Shown: positions 33,871 through 45,996, counted from the stretch's first letter. The stretch is 64,000 bases of DNA from Mesorhizobium sp. (GCA_004963905.1 SUGL01000011.1:1-64000), one strand, 5' to 3'. Notes: generated by a model from the sequence alone, not told the origin. A program made the numbers and translations.

Positions 33871-36800
33871 CCGCTCGTCGAACCACACGTGTCGCACTTC
33901 TCGCAGGTGCCATTCCGCACCATGGTGAAGTTGTGGCACTCGGAGCATTCGTTGCCGGTGTAGCCTTGCAGCAGCGACTGCTGGCGGCGGGTGGCGGCGA
34001 GCTTCTTCGCCTCAGCGGCCTCGTTGGCGGCGGCGTCGGTGAATAAAGCCTCGGCGCCGCCGGCGGCTTCGGCTTCCTGTTCCACCATCTCCTCGGCGAG
34101 TTCCCTGGCGCGCTCCTCATAGTCGCGCTTGTAGGCGATCGCCTCGTCGCTGGCCGGCTTCAACGTCAGCACGTTGGAGCCGGAGAAGGCGGTGGGGGCG
34201 GCGCGGGCAGGGGCTGTGGTCGAGCCCGGGCCGCCAAAGCCCTTGGGATCGCTGCCGATGCCCGACACCAGCTTCACCGGCGAGGCGCCGCGATAGAGCC
34301 CCTTGGAGAAGGGCGTCGCCTTGCCTTCGGTGATGCCGCGACCGAGTGCCGTCTTGTCGAAGTCCGACTGGTCGACATGGGCGAGGTCGTGGCGGCCGAG
34401 ATAGGAGACGGCAAGCTCGCGGAACACATAGTCGAGGATCGACGTCGCGTTCTTGATCGCGTCGTTGCCCTGTACCATGCCGGCCGGCTCGAACTTGGTG
34501 AAGGTGAAGGCCTCGACATATTCGTCGAGCGGCACGCCATATTGCAGGCCGAGCGAGATGGCGATGGCGAAGTTGTTCATCATGGCGCGGAAGGCCGCAC
34601 CTTCTTTGTGCATGTCGATGAAAATCTCGCCCAAGCGGCCGTCGTCGAATTCGCCGGTGCGCAAGTACACCTTGTGGCCGCCGACGACAGCCTTCTGCGT
34701 GTAGCCCTTGCGGCGGTTCGGCAGCTTCTCGCGGTCGCGGTAGAGGCGTTCCACCACGCGCTCGACGATCTTTTCCGTCACCTGCACGGCGCGCTGGGCG
34801 GCGGGTGCGGCGATCAGCTGCTCGACGGCCTCGTCCTCATCCTCGTCGTCATCGGCGAGCAGCGAGGCGTTGAGCGGCTGCGACAGCTTCGAGCCGTCGC
34901 GATAGAGCGCATTGGCCTTCAGCGCCAGCTTCCAGGACAGCATGTAGGCGTTCTTGGCATCCTCGACCGTCGCCTCGTTCGGCATGTTGATGGTCTTGGA
35001 GATGGCGCCCGAGATGAAAGGCTGCGCCGCGGCCATCATCAGGATGTGGCTCTGGATCGACAGCGAGCGCTTGCCGATCTTGCCGCAGGGGCTGGCGCAG
35101 TCGAACACGGAAAGATGTTCGGCCTTCAGGAAGGGCGCGCCTTCCAGCGTCATCGCACCGCAGACATGGATGTTGGCGGCGTCGATGTCCTTCCTGGTGA
35201 AGCCGAGAGCCGGCAGCATCTCGAAGGAGACGTCCGAGAGCTGCTCGTCGGTGAAGCCGAGCGTCTCCTTCACCCAGTCGGCGCCCAGCGTCCACTGGTT
35301 GAACACGAACTTGATGTCGAAGGCCGACTTCAGCGCAGCGTTGAGCGCCGCGATCTTCTCGTCGGTGAAGCCCTTGGCCTTCAGCGACGAGGGGTTGATG
35401 CCTGGCGCCTGGTTGAGGTTGCCGTGGCCGACCGCATAGGCCTCGATCTCGGCGATCTGGCTTTCCGAATAGCCGAGCGTCCTCAGCGCTTCCGGCACGG
35501 CGCGGTTGATGATCTTGAAGTAGCCGCCGCCGGCGAGCTTCTTGAACTTCACCAGGGCGAAGTCGGGCTCGATGCCGGTGGTGTCGCAATCCATGACGAG
35601 GCCGATCGTGCCAGTCGGCGCGATCACGGTCGCCTGCGCGTTGCGGTAGCCGTGCTCCTCGCCGAGCTCGATGGCGCGGTCCCAGGCGGCGCGGGCATGC
35701 TCGGCCAGCGCCTGCTGCTTCAGGTCGGCAGCGACCAGCGGCACCGGGTTGACCGCGAGCTTCTCGTAGCCGTCCTTGTCGCCGTAAGCGGCGCGGCGAT
35801 GGTTGCGCATGACGCGCAGCATGTTCTGCGCGTTGCGGTCATAGTCCGGGAAGGCGCCGAGTTCGGAGGCCATCTCGGCCGAGGTCGAGTAGGCGACGCC
35901 GGTCATGATCGCGGTGAGCGCGGCGCAGATGGCGCGGCCCTCGTCGGAGTCGTAGGGAATGCCCGAGGTCATCAGCAGGCCGCCGATATTGGCGTAGCCG
36001 AGGCCGAGCGTGCGGTAGTCGTAGGAGAGCTTGGCGATCTCCTTCGACGGGAACTGCGCCATCATCACCGAGATCTCGAGCACGACGGTCCACAGGCGAA
36101 CGGTGTGCTCGTAGGCGGCGATGTCGATCGTGCCGTCTTCCTTGCGGTAGGGCAGAAGATTGATCGAGGCCAGGTTGCAGGCCGTGTCATCGAGGAACAT
36201 GTATTCCGAGCACGGATTGGAGGCCCGGATCGCACCGGCGGAAGCGCAGGTGTGCCAGTCGTTCATCGTCGTGTTGAAGTGCAGGCCGGGATCGGCCGAC
36301 GCCCAGGCGGCATAGCCGATCTTTTCCCAGAGATCCTTGGCCTTCAGCGTCTTCAGCACCTTGCCGTCCTTGCGGGCGGTAAGCTGCCAGTCGCCATCGG
36401 CTTCCACGGCGCGCAGGAAATCGTCCTTCAGCGACACCGAATTGTTGGAGTTCTGGCCGGAGACGGTGAGATAGGCGTCCGAATCCCAGTCGGTGTCGTA
36501 GGTCTTGAACGACATCGAGGTGTAGCCCTGGCGGGCGAACTGGATGACGCGGTAGATGTAGTTTTCCGGCACGGCGTCCTTCTTGGCCGCCTTGATCTCG
36601 CGCTTCAGCGCGGTGTTCAGCGCCGGGTCGAAGCAGTCGTCGCCATTGCCTTCGCAATTGACGCAGGCCCTCATGATTGCTTCGAGATGCTTCTTGACGA
36701 TCTTGGAGCCGGTGACCAGCGAGGCGACCTTCTGCTCTTCATTGACCTTCCAGTCGATGAATTCCTCGATGTCGGGATGGTCGGCGTCGACGATCACCAT

Positions 36801-37637
36801 CTTGGCGGCGCGGCGGGTCGTGCCGCCCGACTTGATGGCGCCGGCGGCGCGGTCGCCGATCTTGAGGAAGCTCATCAGGCCGGACGAGCGGCCGCCACCG
36901 GAAAGCTTCTCGCCTTCGCCGCGCAACATGGAGAAATTCGAGCCGGTGCCGGAGCCGTATTTGAACAGGCGCGCTTCACGCACCCACAGATCCATGATGC
37001 CGCCCTCGTTGACGAGGTCGTCCTGCACGCTCTGGATGAAGCAGGCATGAGGCTGCGGATGCTCGTAGGCGGACTTCGACTTGGTCAGCTTGCCGGTGAA
37101 GGGATCGACATAGAAGTGGCCCTGGCTCGGGCCGTCGATGCCATAGGCCCAGTGCAGGCCGGTGTTGAACCATTGCGGCGAGTTCGGCGCCACGCGCTGG
37201 GTGGCCAGCATATAGGCAAGCTCGTCGCGGAAGGCTCGCGCATCTTCCTCCGACTTGAAGTATCCGCCTTTCCAGCCCCAATAGGTCCAGGTGCCGGACA
37301 GCCGGTCGAAGACCTGGCGGGCGTCGGTTTCCGAACCATAACGCTCGGCTTCGGGGAGCTTGGCGAGTTCGGCCTCGTCGGCAACCGAGCGCCACAGGAA
37401 GGAGGGGACGTCGTTCTCCTCGACCTTCTTCAGGCGCGCCGGCACGCCGGCCTTGCGGAAATACTTCTGGGCCAGGATGTCGGCCGCGACCTGGCTGAAC
37501 TGGGCCGGCACATCGATGTTGTCGAGGCGGAACACCACCGAGCCGTCGGGATTCTTGATCTCCGACAGGGCCTTGCGGAATTCGATCTCCGCATAAGCAG
37601 ACTGATCTGGCTTGGTGAAGCGACGCTCGATGCGCAT
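33861..37637 (-). CDS. nrdJ: vitamin B12-dependent (class II) ribonucleotide reductase
   Basis: Reduces ribonucleotides to deoxyribonucleotides using adenosylcobalamin, independent of oxygen. The 1258-residue protein has the catalytic barrel with [39 protein letters not shown] and [16 protein letters not shown]. An acidic linker follows ([10 protein letters not shown] near 960), and a C-terminal Cys-rich tail ([21 protein letters not shown]) probably relays electrons or binds zinc. The length is typical for Hyphomicrobiales. The gene is single in this window with no nrdAB; hicAB follows without a gap. NrdR-like boxes lie upstream. Confidence 0.97.
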   Translation of the reverse strand: MRIERRFTKPDQSAYAEIEFRKALSEIKNPDGSVVFRLDNIDVPAQFSQVAADILAQKYFRKAGVPARLKKVEENDVPSFLWRSVADEAELAKLPEAERYGSETDARQVFDRLSGTWTYWGWKGGYFKSEEDARAFRDELAYMLATQRVAPNSPQWFNTGLHWAYGIDGPSQGHFYVDPFTGKLTKSKSAYEHPQPHACFIQSVQDDLVNEGGIMDLWVREARLFKYGSGTGSNFSMLRGEGEKLSGGGRSSGLMSFLKIGDRAAGAIKSGGTTRRAAKMVIVDADHPDIEEFIDWKVNEEQKVASLVTGSKIVKKHLEAIMRACVNCEGNGDDCFDPALNTALKREIKAAKKDAVPENYIYRVIQFARQGYTSMSFKTYDTDWDSDAYLTVSGQNSNNSVSLKDDFLRAVEADGDWQLTARKDGKVLKTLKAKDLWEKIGYAAWASADPGLHFNTTMNDWHTCASAGAIRASNPCSEYMFLDDTACNLASINLLPYRKEDGTIDIAAYEHTVRLWTVVLEISVMMAQFPSKEIAKLSYDYRTLGLGYANIGGLLMTSGIPYDSDEGRAICAALTAIMTGVAYSTSAEMASELGAFPDYDRNAQNMLRVMRNHRRAAYGDKDGYEKLAVNPVPLVAADLKQQALAEHARAAWDRAIELGEEHGYRNAQATVIAPTGTIGLVMDCDTTGIEPDFALVKFKKLAGGGYFKIINRAVPEALRTLGYSESQIAEIEAYAVGHGNLNQAPGINPSSLKAKGFTDEKIAALNAALKSAFDIKFVFNQWTLGADWVKETLGFTDEQLSDVSFEMLPALGFTRKDIDAANIHVCGAMTLEGAPFLKAEHLSVFDCASPCGKIGKRSLSIQSHILMMAAAQPFISGAISKTINMPNEATVEDAKNAYMLSWKLALKANALYRDGSKLSQPLNASLLADDDEDEDEAVEQLIAAPAAQRAVQVTEKIVERVVERLYRDREKLPNRRKGYTQKAVVGGHKVYLRTGEFDDGRLGEIFIDMHKEGAAFRAMMNNFAIAISLGLQYGVPLDEYVEAFTFTKFEPAGMVQGNDAIKNATSILDYVFRELAVSYLGRHDLAHVDQSDFDKTALGRGITEGKATPFSKGLYRGASPVKLVSGIGSDPKGFGGPGSTTAPARAAPTAFSGSNVLTLKPASDEAIAYKRDYEERARELAEEMVEQEAEAAGGAEALFTDAAANEAAEAKKLAATRRQQSLLQGYTGNECSECHNFTMVRNGTCEKCDTCGSTSGCS

Positions 37638-37655
37638 TGGTCCGGTCCCTTTTGT

Positions 37656-37665
37656 CTATATATAG
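37656..37665. promoter_or_regulatory. NrdR-box core 18 bp upstream of nrdJ
   Basis: CTATATATAG matches the core of the NrdR consensus (acaCwAtATaTwGtgt) at all ten positions, but the flanks do not match. It lies immediately upstream of the nrdJ start codon. No partner box is visible at the expected spacing. Confidence 0.4.
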
Positions 37666-37900
37666 CGCTTTTCCCCAGGGATTTCTGCCCCACGGAGCGA
37701 AAAGCGCAGTCCGCCGTTTGCCGGCATTGCGAGCAGCGCCGGCACTCTCCTCGTCGCGGGCGCCGGCATGCAGACGACAACGCGTCTTCCCAGGCATTTG
37801 CCCAGGCTGCAGACCGACCCGCGGGTCCCTAAACTGAAACTTTGGTCGATTCCCTCGCTCGAGGGAGGTTCACACTATCTAGGGTCGAGCCTGCCTGCAA

Positions 37901-37916
37901 ACACTAAATATAGTGT
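37901..37916. promoter_or_regulatory. NrdR box (candidate)
   Basis: ACACTAAATATAGTGT matches the NrdR consensus at 15 of 16 positions and is nearly palindromic. A weaker partner (ACACTATCTAGGGTCG, 37872-37887) is 29 bp away, close to the three-turn spacing of paired NrdR boxes. It is likely to control nrdJ, although about 265 bp from its start codon. Confidence 0.55.
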
Positions 37917-38148
37917 TAACAGATCATTTTTTCCAGGCCGACAATTCTCCCTTTCGCCACCCAAGCCCCAACATTCCCAACGCTTCCGCCAGCCTCGTGA
38001 ACGGGCGGAAATGTGGGCAAAACGCACAAAATCCGGGAAAAAAGACCGGCCTCTGAACTCTCCGGTCACGCCCGCAAACAGGAGCGCATGGCCTATAAAA
38101 AGCGACTCGTTCTGACCCGTCAAGGATTCGTTTTTGTAGCTTTTGTGA

Positions 38149-38164
38149 CCCCAATATCTTGTGT
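38149..38164. promoter_or_regulatory. third NrdR-like box
   Basis: CCCCAATATCTTGTGT matches the NrdR consensus at 13 of 16 positions (9 of 10 in the core). No paired box is evident. It is far from either start codon, so its role is uncertain. Confidence 0.3.
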
Positions 38165-38440
38165 GTCGCATATGTGGATAACGGGGACAGAAAACCGGCG
38201 CAGTGAGACTCGCTCCGGACCCGTTCAAAGCCGACTACTTGCCCGCGATCGTCGCATAGGCGCGCTCCCGCAGCCGGTCGAACGCGCCAGCGCGTTTCTA
38301 TCCACCCAAGACTCGCCGGCGCCTCGGCGCGATCCATTTCGGCTGCCGAAAGACCTTGACGGCCGGATACCGCAATGCACTTATTAGTCCGTAACTAAGA
38401 TATAAATTCCATAAATATGGAATAATGGAAGGGAACCAAG

Positions 38441-39979
38441 ATGAAGCGCTTCGTGAAAATCGCTGCTTCGCTCGCCGCGCTTGTGCTCTCGGCAACGGGC
38501 ACTGCCTGGGCCGAGCCAGCCAAAGGCGGCGTTATCGATGTAGCCACGATCGGCGAGCCGCCGACACTCGACCCAATGGCGTCCACGGCCGATCTCGTCG
38601 GCATCGTCACCCAGCACATTTACGAGACGCTTTACACTTTCGACAAGGATTGGGGCATCACCCCGCTTTTGGCCGCCGACATGCCGCAGATTTCACCCGA
38701 CGGCCTCGTCTACACGATCAAGCTGAGGACAGGCGTGAAGTTCCACGACGGCAGCGACATGAATTCCACCGACGTCGTCGCGTCGCTGCAGCGCTGGATG
38801 AAGATCGCCACCCGCGGCAAGCAGGCCGCCGAGGTCATCGCCTCGGTCGACAAGGTCGACGACAACACGGTCAAGATCACGCTCAAGAAACCCTTCGCGC
38901 CACTGCTGGCGCTGCTGTCGCTGAACAACGCCGCCGCCATCATCATTCCGTCCGAGAATGCGGGACAGGATCCGCTGACCAGCTTCGTCGGCACCGGGCC
39001 CTATATGCTGAAGGACCGCAAGCCCGACCAGTTCATCCAGCTTGCCCGCTTCGACGGCTACAAATCGCGCGACGGCGAGCCGAACGGCTATGGCGGCGCC
39101 AGAAAGCAGTATCTCGACGAGATCCGCTTCGTGCCGGTTCCCGATGCAAACACCCGCGTGGAAGGAGCGGTGGCCGGCCAGTTCGCCTATGTCGATTCGC
39201 TTCCGGTCGAATCCTTCGGCAAGATCTCCGGCGGCAAGACCGCGCCCGTCATCCTGAAACCGTTCGGTTGGCCGGTTTTCGTCTTGAACACCAAGCAGGG
39301 ACTGAACAGCGACATCCGCATCCGCAAGGCGATCCAGGCAGCACTCGCGCCCAACGACATGCTGCTCGCGGCCTTCGGTTCCAAGGATTTCTTCGCCGCC
39401 GACGGCGCGCTCTATCCTGAAGGCTATGCCTGGCACACCGACGCCGGCACCGAAGCCTACAAGCCTGACGGCGATACGGAAGCCGCCGCTGCCCTGCTCA
39501 AGGAAGCCGGCTATGACGGCAAGCCGCTGCGCATCCTCACCAGCCGCCAGTACGAGTTCCATTACAAGATGGCGCAGGTCGCCGCGGAATATCTCAAGGC
39601 CGCCGGCTTCCAGGTCCAGCTCGACGTCGTCGAGTGGGCGACGCTGACCAAGAACCGCACCGATCCGGCACTCTGGGACATCTACATCACCCACAGCCCC
39701 TTCCTGCCCGAGCCGTCGCTGACCGGCATCATGTCGGACTCTTCGCCCGGATGGTGGGTTTCCGACCGCAAGCACAAGGTGCTCGACACCTTCAATGCCG
39801 AGCCCGATCCGACCAAGCGCGTCGCGCTGTTCGCGGATGTCCAAAAGGCGGTCCTCGACGAGGTCCCGGCGGTCAAGATCGGCGACTTCAACGCTTTGGC
39901 CGCCCAGGCGCCGACGCTCAAGGGCGTGACGCCCGCGCCATGGCCTTATTTCTGGAACGCCTATCTGGAAGGCAAATAG
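38441..39979 (+). CDS. peptide-type ABC transporter substrate-binding protein (family 5)
   Basis: A 512-residue periplasmic binding protein of the DppA/OppA family, with a Sec signal peptide (to about residue 24, AWAEP) and the typical GEPPTLDPMAST and LRTGVKFHDGSDM segments. First gene of a seven-gene operon with two permeases, an amidohydrolase, two ATPases and an IclR regulator. The ligand could be a peptide or an N-acylated or cyclic amide given the embedded hydrolase (inference). Confidence 0.92.
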   Translation: MKRFVKIAASLAALVLSATGTAWAEPAKGGVIDVATIGEPPTLDPMASTADLVGIVTQHIYETLYTFDKDWGITPLLAADMPQISPDGLVYTIKLRTGVKFHDGSDMNSTDVVASLQRWMKIATRGKQAAEVIASVDKVDDNTVKITLKKPFAPLLALLSLNNAAAIIIPSENAGQDPLTSFVGTGPYMLKDRKPDQFIQLARFDGYKSRDGEPNGYGGARKQYLDEIRFVPVPDANTRVEGAVAGQFAYVDSLPVESFGKISGGKTAPVILKPFGWPVFVLNTKQGLNSDIRIRKAIQAALAPNDMLLAAFGSKDFFAADGALYPEGYAWHTDAGTEAYKPDGDTEAAAALLKEAGYDGKPLRILTSRQYEFHYKMAQVAAEYLKAAGFQVQLDVVEWATLTKNRTDPALWDIYITHSPFLPEPSLTGIMSDSSPGWWVSDRKHKVLDTFNAEPDPTKRVALFADVQKAVLDEVPAVKIGDFNALAAQAPTLKGVTPAPWPYFWNAYLEGK

Positions 39980-40020
39980 TTTCCTCCCGCCTGTCCCGTG
40001 CGCAACCGGGGCAGGCAAGA

Positions 40021-40050
40021 CGGGCGCCGGCCAGTCAAGGCCGGCGCCCG
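40021..40050 (+). other. stem-loop after the peptide-binding protein gene
   Basis: A perfect 12-bp stem CGGGCGCCGGCC / GGCCGGCGCCCG with a 6-nt loop between the binding-protein and permease genes. There is no T-run. It is placed like the hairpin after the sugar-binding protein at 22044 and could stabilise the upstream message. Confidence 0.7.
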
Positions 40051-40084
40051 AGAACGCTTCGATGAACCACCGAAGAGAACGCCA

Positions 40085-41026
40085 ATGCTGCGCTCGATCC
40101 TCAACAGGCTTCTCGGCATGATCGTCGTGATGGCGCTGGTCGTCACCATCGTGTTCGTCATCGTGCGCGTGACGCCGGGCGATCCGGCCGCGGTGATGCT
40201 CGGGCCGGAAGCGTCCGCGGCCGACATCGCCGCGCTGCGCTCCAGGCTCGGGCTCGACGGCTCGATCCCGGAGCAGTTCGGGCGTTACGTGCTTGGCGTC
40301 GTCCAGGGCGATTTCGGCCAGTCGATCTTCCTCAACGAGCCGGTGACGACGGCGCTCGCCCAGCGCGCGGAGCCGACCTTCTTCCTCACCGTCTTCTCGC
40401 TGCTCATCGCAACGCTGATCGCCTTGCCGGTCGGCATCCTGGCCGCCTACAAGCGCGGCTCGATCTTCGACCAGGCGACGACGACGGTCGCCATGTTCGC
40501 GGCGAGCGTGCCGAGCTTCTGGCTGGGCCTGTTGTTCATCCAGTTCTTCGCCGTCAGGCTCGGCTGGTTCGACACCTCCGGCTATGGCGGCCCGGGCGCT
40601 TCCTTCGCCGTCAGGCTCAACCACCTGGTGCTGCCGGCGCTGGCGCTCGGCCTCGTCAGCTCGGCGCTGATAACCCGCTTCACCCGCGCCTCGATGCTCG
40701 ACGTGCTCAACGACGATTACGTGCGCACGGCGCGCTCGAAAGGCATGAGCGAATGGCGCGTGGTGCTGAAGCACGCCTTCAAGAATGCACTGATCCCGAT
40801 CATCACCGTCATCGGGCTCACCGCCGCGCTGCTCATCTCCGGCGCGGTGGTGACCGAAACGGTGTTCGGCCTGCCGGGCGTCGGCAGCCTCGTCGTGTCG
40901 GCGGTGCTCAGGCGCGACTATCCCGTCATCCAGGGCGCGCTGCTGGTGATTGCCGGCCTCTACGTGCTGGTCAATTTCGCCATCGACATGCTCTACCTCG
41001 TCGTCGACCCGAGGGTTCGCTACTGA
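40085..41026 (+). CDS. ABC transporter permease (DppB-like)
   Basis: A 313-residue permease with an N-terminal membrane helix, RVTPGDPAAVMLG, and the EAA-type loop (DDYVRTARSKGMSEWRVVLKH). Six membrane helices expected. Its stop overlaps the next start (TGATG). Confidence 0.92.
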   Translation: MLRSILNRLLGMIVVMALVVTIVFVIVRVTPGDPAAVMLGPEASAADIAALRSRLGLDGSIPEQFGRYVLGVVQGDFGQSIFLNEPVTTALAQRAEPTFFLTVFSLLIATLIALPVGILAAYKRGSIFDQATTTVAMFAASVPSFWLGLLFIQFFAVRLGWFDTSGYGGPGASFAVRLNHLVLPALALGLVSSALITRFTRASMLDVLNDDYVRTARSKGMSEWRVVLKHAFKNALIPIITVIGLTAALLISGAVVTETVFGLPGVGSLVVSAVLRRDYPVIQGALLVIAGLYVLVNFAIDMLYLVVDPRVRY

Positions 41027-41889
41027 TGGCCGCGATCTCCGTCCCGCTCCATTCCGAACCCAATATCCTGTCGCGACTGATCGGCCGGCCGACATCGGCG
41101 ATCGGCCTGATCGTGCTGGCGATCATCGTTGCTGCCGCCGTCTTGGCGCCCGTCATCGCGCCCTATGCGCCGTCGAAACTCTCGATCGCCAGCCGGCTGC
41201 ATGGGCCGAGCCTCGATCACCTGTTCGGCACCGACGATCTTGGCCGCGACGTGTTCACCCGCATGCTCTATGCCGCGCGCACCTCGCTCAGCGTCGGCTT
41301 CGCGGTGGTCATCCTCTCATCGATCATCGGCACGTTTTTGGGGCTGACCGCGGGCTATTTCAAACGGCTCGACACGCCGGTATCGCGCCTGATCGATGCC
41401 ATGATGGCCTTCCCGGACATCCTGCTCGCGATTGCGCTGGTCGCGGCGCTCGGCGCGACCGCGACCAACGTCGCGGTGGCGCTCGGCATCGTCTATGCTC
41501 CGAGGATCGCCCGCGTCGTACGGGCCTCGACACTGGTCATCCGCGAGCTTCCCTATGTGGAGGCGGCGCGGGCACTGGGCGTGCCGACGCCGATCATCCT
41601 GATCCGTCATGTGCTGCGCAACGTCACCTCGCCGCTCCTGGTGCAGGGCACCTTCATCTTCGCCAATGCCATCCTGGCGGAGGCCGGCCTGTCTTTCCTC
41701 GGCGTCGGCATTTCGCCCGACATTCCGACCTGGGGCACGATGATCGCCACCGGCCGCCAATACATGGACCAGGCCGGTTGGGTGATGATGTTTCCCGGCG
41801 CCGCGATCGTCGTGACGGTGCTGTCGCTGCAGCTTCTCGGCGACGGGCTGCGCGACCTTCTCGATCCACGTCTCGCCAAGGATATCTGA
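41026..41889 (+). CDS. ABC transporter permease (DppC-like)
   Basis: A 287-residue permease with HLFGTDDLGRDVFTRMLYAAR, the family marker of DppC/OppC, and the EAA loop ELPYVEAARALGVPTPIILI. The stop overlaps the amidohydrolase start in TGATG. Confidence 0.93.
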   Translation: MAAISVPLHSEPNILSRLIGRPTSAIGLIVLAIIVAAAVLAPVIAPYAPSKLSIASRLHGPSLDHLFGTDDLGRDVFTRMLYAARTSLSVGFAVVILSSIIGTFLGLTAGYFKRLDTPVSRLIDAMMAFPDILLAIALVAALGATATNVAVALGIVYAPRIARVVRASTLVIRELPYVEAARALGVPTPIILIRHVLRNVTSPLLVQGTFIFANAILAEAGLSFLGVGISPDIPTWGTMIATGRQYMDQAGWVMMFPGAAIVVTVLSLQLLGDGLRDLLDPRLAKDI

Positions 41890-43109
41890 TGTTTGCCAAT
41901 CGCTTCCCCAAGGCCGACCGGCCGCTGCTGATCAAGGGCGCCAAACCCGTGGGGTTCGGCGGCGGCTTCGAGCGGCCGATCGACGTGATGATCGACGAGC
42001 AGGGCCGCATCGCCGAGACCTCATCGGCGATTGCCGCCGGCGATGACGTCAGGGTCGTCGATGCCAAGGGCGCTTTCCTGTCGCCGGGCTGGACCGACCT
42101 GCATGTCCATGTCTGGTATGGCGGCACCGACATCTCGCTGCGCCCCGAACAATGCGGCGCCGCGCGCGGCGTCACCACGATGGTCGACGCCGGCTCCGCA
42201 GGCGAGGCTAACTTCCATGGCTTTCGCGAGTTCATCATCGAGCCCGCGAAGGAGAACGTCTATGCCTTCCTGAACATCGGCTCGATCGGCCTTGTCGCCT
42301 GCAACCGCGTCAGCGAGCTGATAGACATGCGCTCGATCGATTTCGACCGGACGATCGCCACTGTCGAGGCCAATCGCGACGTCATCATCGGGCTGAAGGT
42401 CCGCGCCAGCCACGTCATCACCGGCGCCTGGGACCTGACGCCGGTGCGGCTGGCCAAGAAGCTCGGCCGCATCCTGAAGCTGCCGATCATGGTGCATGTC
42501 GGCGAACCGCCGCCGCTCTATGACGATGTGCTCGGCCTCTTGAGCGAGGGCGACATCGTCACCCATTGCTTCAACGGCAAGGTCGGCGGCTCGATCATCG
42601 AGGACGATGACCTCTACCGGCTTGCCGAGCAGGCGGCGGCGCGCGGCATCGTGCTCGACGTCGGCCATGGCGGCGCCTCTTTCTCCTTCGACGTCGCCAG
42701 GGCCGCGCTCGAGCGCGGCCTGTCGCCGGCGACGATCTCGACCGATCTCCACAACCGTTCGCTCAACGGCTCGGTCTGGGACATGGCCACGACCATGTCG
42801 AAACTGCTGTCGCTCGGCATGAAATTCGAGGACGTGGTGGCGGCGTCGACCACGGCTCCGAGGCGCGCCATCCGGCTGCCGACCGAAAGACTGCTGGAGA
42901 AGGGCAAGCCGGCGGAATTCACGCTGTTCGACGTCGTCGATGCCGACCTCACGGTGCGCGACTCACAGGGCGCATCGAGCACGCTGCATCGGCTGTTCGA
43001 ACCGCGCCATGCCATCCTAGGCGCAGAGGCCGTTGCCGCGCATCGCCATGTGCCGGCGCAAGGCGAGGGTGGTTCCCATGTCTGTCCGCATTGCGGGTGG
43101 AAATCATGA
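41889..43109 (+). CDS. amidohydrolase/deacetylase family metallohydrolase
   Basis: A 406-residue amidohydrolase-superfamily enzyme with the metal site visible: H72 and H74 (DLHVHVWYG), a likely carboxylated Lys in GLKVRASH, His in MVHVGEPPP, DVGHGGASF and Asp in ISTDLHN. It fits the EF_0837/AHA_3915-type deacetylase group. Its last residues, [11 protein letters not shown], form an unexpected CxxC tail. Embedded between permease and ATPase genes with overlaps on both sides, it probably hydrolyses the imported compound. Confidence 0.85.
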   Translation: MFANRFPKADRPLLIKGAKPVGFGGGFERPIDVMIDEQGRIAETSSAIAAGDDVRVVDAKGAFLSPGWTDLHVHVWYGGTDISLRPEQCGAARGVTTMVDAGSAGEANFHGFREFIIEPAKENVYAFLNIGSIGLVACNRVSELIDMRSIDFDRTIATVEANRDVIIGLKVRASHVITGAWDLTPVRLAKKLGRILKLPIMVHVGEPPPLYDDVLGLLSEGDIVTHCFNGKVGGSIIEDDDLYRLAEQAAARGIVLDVGHGGASFSFDVARAALERGLSPATISTDLHNRSLNGSVWDMATTMSKLLSLGMKFEDVVAASTTAPRRAIRLPTERLLEKGKPAEFTLFDVVDADLTVRDSQGASSTLHRLFEPRHAILGAEAVAAHRHVPAQGEGGSHVCPHCGWKS

Positions 43110-44121
43110 CCGAGCCTTTGGCCAGCGACGTCATCCTTTCGGTTCGCGATCTCAAGACCTGGTTCGTGACGCGCCGGGTGACGGCGAAGGCGGTCGATGG
43201 CGTGACCTTCGATCTGAAGCGCGGCAGGACGCTCGCCGTGGTCGGCGAATCCGGCTCCGGCAAATCCGTCACCAGCCTCTCGATCATGGGGCTTTTGTCG
43301 CGGCCGGGCCGCATTGCCGGCGGCAGCATCCTGTTTCGCGACCGGCAGGAATGCGTCCACGATCTCGCCGGCTTCAGCCAGCAGCGGTTCCGCAAGCTGC
43401 GCGGCAGCGAGATCGCGATGATCTTCCAGGAGCCGATGACCAGTCTGAACCCGCTGTTCACCGTCGGCGACCAGATCGGCGAGATGATCGCGCTGCACGA
43501 GCCGGTCGACCGCAGCGAAGCGCGCAAGCGTGCGCTTGCCATGCTGAAACATGTTGAAATTCCCGATGCGGAGTCGCGGCTGGACGATTATCCGCACCAG
43601 ATGTCCGGCGGCATGCGTCAGCGGGTCATGATCGCCATGGCGCTGTCGTGCAACCCGTCGCTCTTGATCGCCGACGAGCCGACCACGGCGCTCGATGTCA
43701 CCATCCAGGCGCAGATCCTCGATCTGTTGCGCCGGCTGCAGGCCGAGATGGGCATGTCGATCCTGTTCATCACCCACAATCTTGGCGTCGTGGCCGAGAT
43801 CGCCCATGACGTCGTCGTCATGTATGGCGGCCGCGTCGTCGAGCAGGCGCCGGTCAACGATCTCTTCGCGCATCAGCGTCATCCCTACACCAGGGGCCTG
43901 CTCGCCTGCACGCCGAACGCCGCGCGCGACATCGATGCAGCCGGGGAGCGCCGCGCCCTGCATTCGATCCCGGGCAGCGTGCCGCCAATCACCAACCTGC
44001 CGCCCGGTTGCGCCTTCGAGCCGCGTTGCGATTTCGCCATCGCGCCTTGCCGGGCAGCCCCGCCGCCATTGGTACCTGCCGGCCCGCATGGCGCATCCCG
44101 CTGCATCCGGAGCGCCGAGCT

Positions 44122-44125
<4 letters not shown>
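43106..44125 (+). CDS. ABC transporter ATP-binding protein (DppD/OppD-like)
   Basis: The 339-residue ATPase has Walker [10 protein letters not shown], signature MSGGMRQRV, Walker [13 protein letters not shown] and the C-terminal Cys-containing oligopeptide-transporter tail ([14 protein letters not shown]), which in relatives can bind an Fe-S cluster. It overlaps both neighbours by 4 nt (ATGA). Confidence 0.93.
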
Positions 44126-45147
<1,022 letters not shown>

Positions 45148-45174
45148 ATCATCGCGATCAACATTCGGGACCAC

Positions 45175-45996
45175 ATGACCGCTAACGTGAGAGACCAAGA
45201 CCTGAGCCGCACCGAAGCCGCCGTCGAACCGCGCCGTTCACGCACCAGCGGCATCGACCGCGTGCTGCAGATCCTGGACTGCCTGCAACGGCGGGGACGC
45301 CCGGCGACCGCCTATGAGATCGCGCGCGATATCGGCGCGCCGCTGTCGACCGTCTACGTCATCGTCGACGACATGGTCGAGAAGGAGCTTCTCGATCGCA
45401 AGGATGGCGGCCTTTTATGGCTCGGGCCGAGGCTTTATCAGTATGGGCTGACTTATGCCCGCACGCTCGACCTGCTCAATGTGGCGACGCAGGAAATGCA
45501 CGAGCTCGCCCAGAGTTCGAAAGAAACCATCCAGATATGCGGCCGCGACGGCGACTATATGGTCGTCTTCGCCATGGAGGAGGGCAAGGATCATTTCCAG
45601 GTGACGTCGCGTGTGGGTACGCGCACACCACTCAACTGGACAGCGTCGGGCCGGTTGCTCGTCGGCCACCTGCCGGAGGCGGAGCGTCTCGCCATTTTTG
45701 CCCGCTCGGCAACCGCTTCACCGACAGGACGCGCTGAAACGGACAAGCATGTACTCGCTCGAGCCTCGGCGGCCGCGCTGGCCGACGGGCTTGCGATCCA
45801 GGCCGGCGAGTCGGATTTTTCGGTCGCCTGCATCGCGGCTCCGATCCGCGACAATCTCGGAGCTTGCCGGGCGACGATTTCTATCGTCGTGCCGGATGTG
45901 AAGCTCCGGCAAAAGGATCCCGATTTGACGTCGCTGGTCCGGCAAAGCGCCAGGCGTATCGAGGAGCGGCTGGGCTGGCGCCACGGAACCCCGTAG
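45175..45996 (+). CDS. IclR-family transcriptional regulator
   Basis: A 273-residue regulator with an N-terminal winged HTH ([19 protein letters not shown], then [19 protein letters not shown]) and a C-terminal IclR effector domain. Twenty-seven nt after the transporter ATPase, it is probably the operon's own regulator, answering to the transported compound or its product. Confidence 0.9.
   Translation: MTANVRDQDLSRTEAAVEPRRSRTSGIDRVLQILDCLQRRGRPATAYEIARDIGAPLSTVYVIVDDMVEKELLDRKDGGLLWLGPRLYQYGLTYARTLDLLNVATQEMHELAQSSKETIQICGRDGDYMVVFAMEEGKDHFQVTSRVGTRTPLNWTASGRLLVGHLPEAERLAIFARSATASPTGRAETDKHVLARASAAALADGLAIQAGESDFSVACIAAPIRDNLGACRATISIVVPDVKLRQKDPDLTSLVRQSARRIEERLGWRHGTP

Larger units (their letters stand above)
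37638..38440. other. 803-bp region between nrdJ and a peptide-transport operon
   Basis: I see no convincing gene here; open frames of up to about 137 codons lack ribosome sites and domains. The region holds NrdR-like palindromes (listed separately), an AT-rich stretch near 37900-37930 and the promoters of both flanking operons. I looked for a cobalamin riboswitch before nrdJ and found none of its conserved boxes. Confidence 0.5.

Noticed and set aside
37638..37870. Cobalamin riboswitch before nrdJ
   Set aside because: I looked for the conserved B12-box and core motifs on the minus strand and found none.
38013..38387. 124-codon open frame between nrdJ and the peptide transporter
   Set aside because: No Shine-Dalgarno sequence, low-quality amino acid composition, and no domain; overlapping frames on the other strand are equally long.
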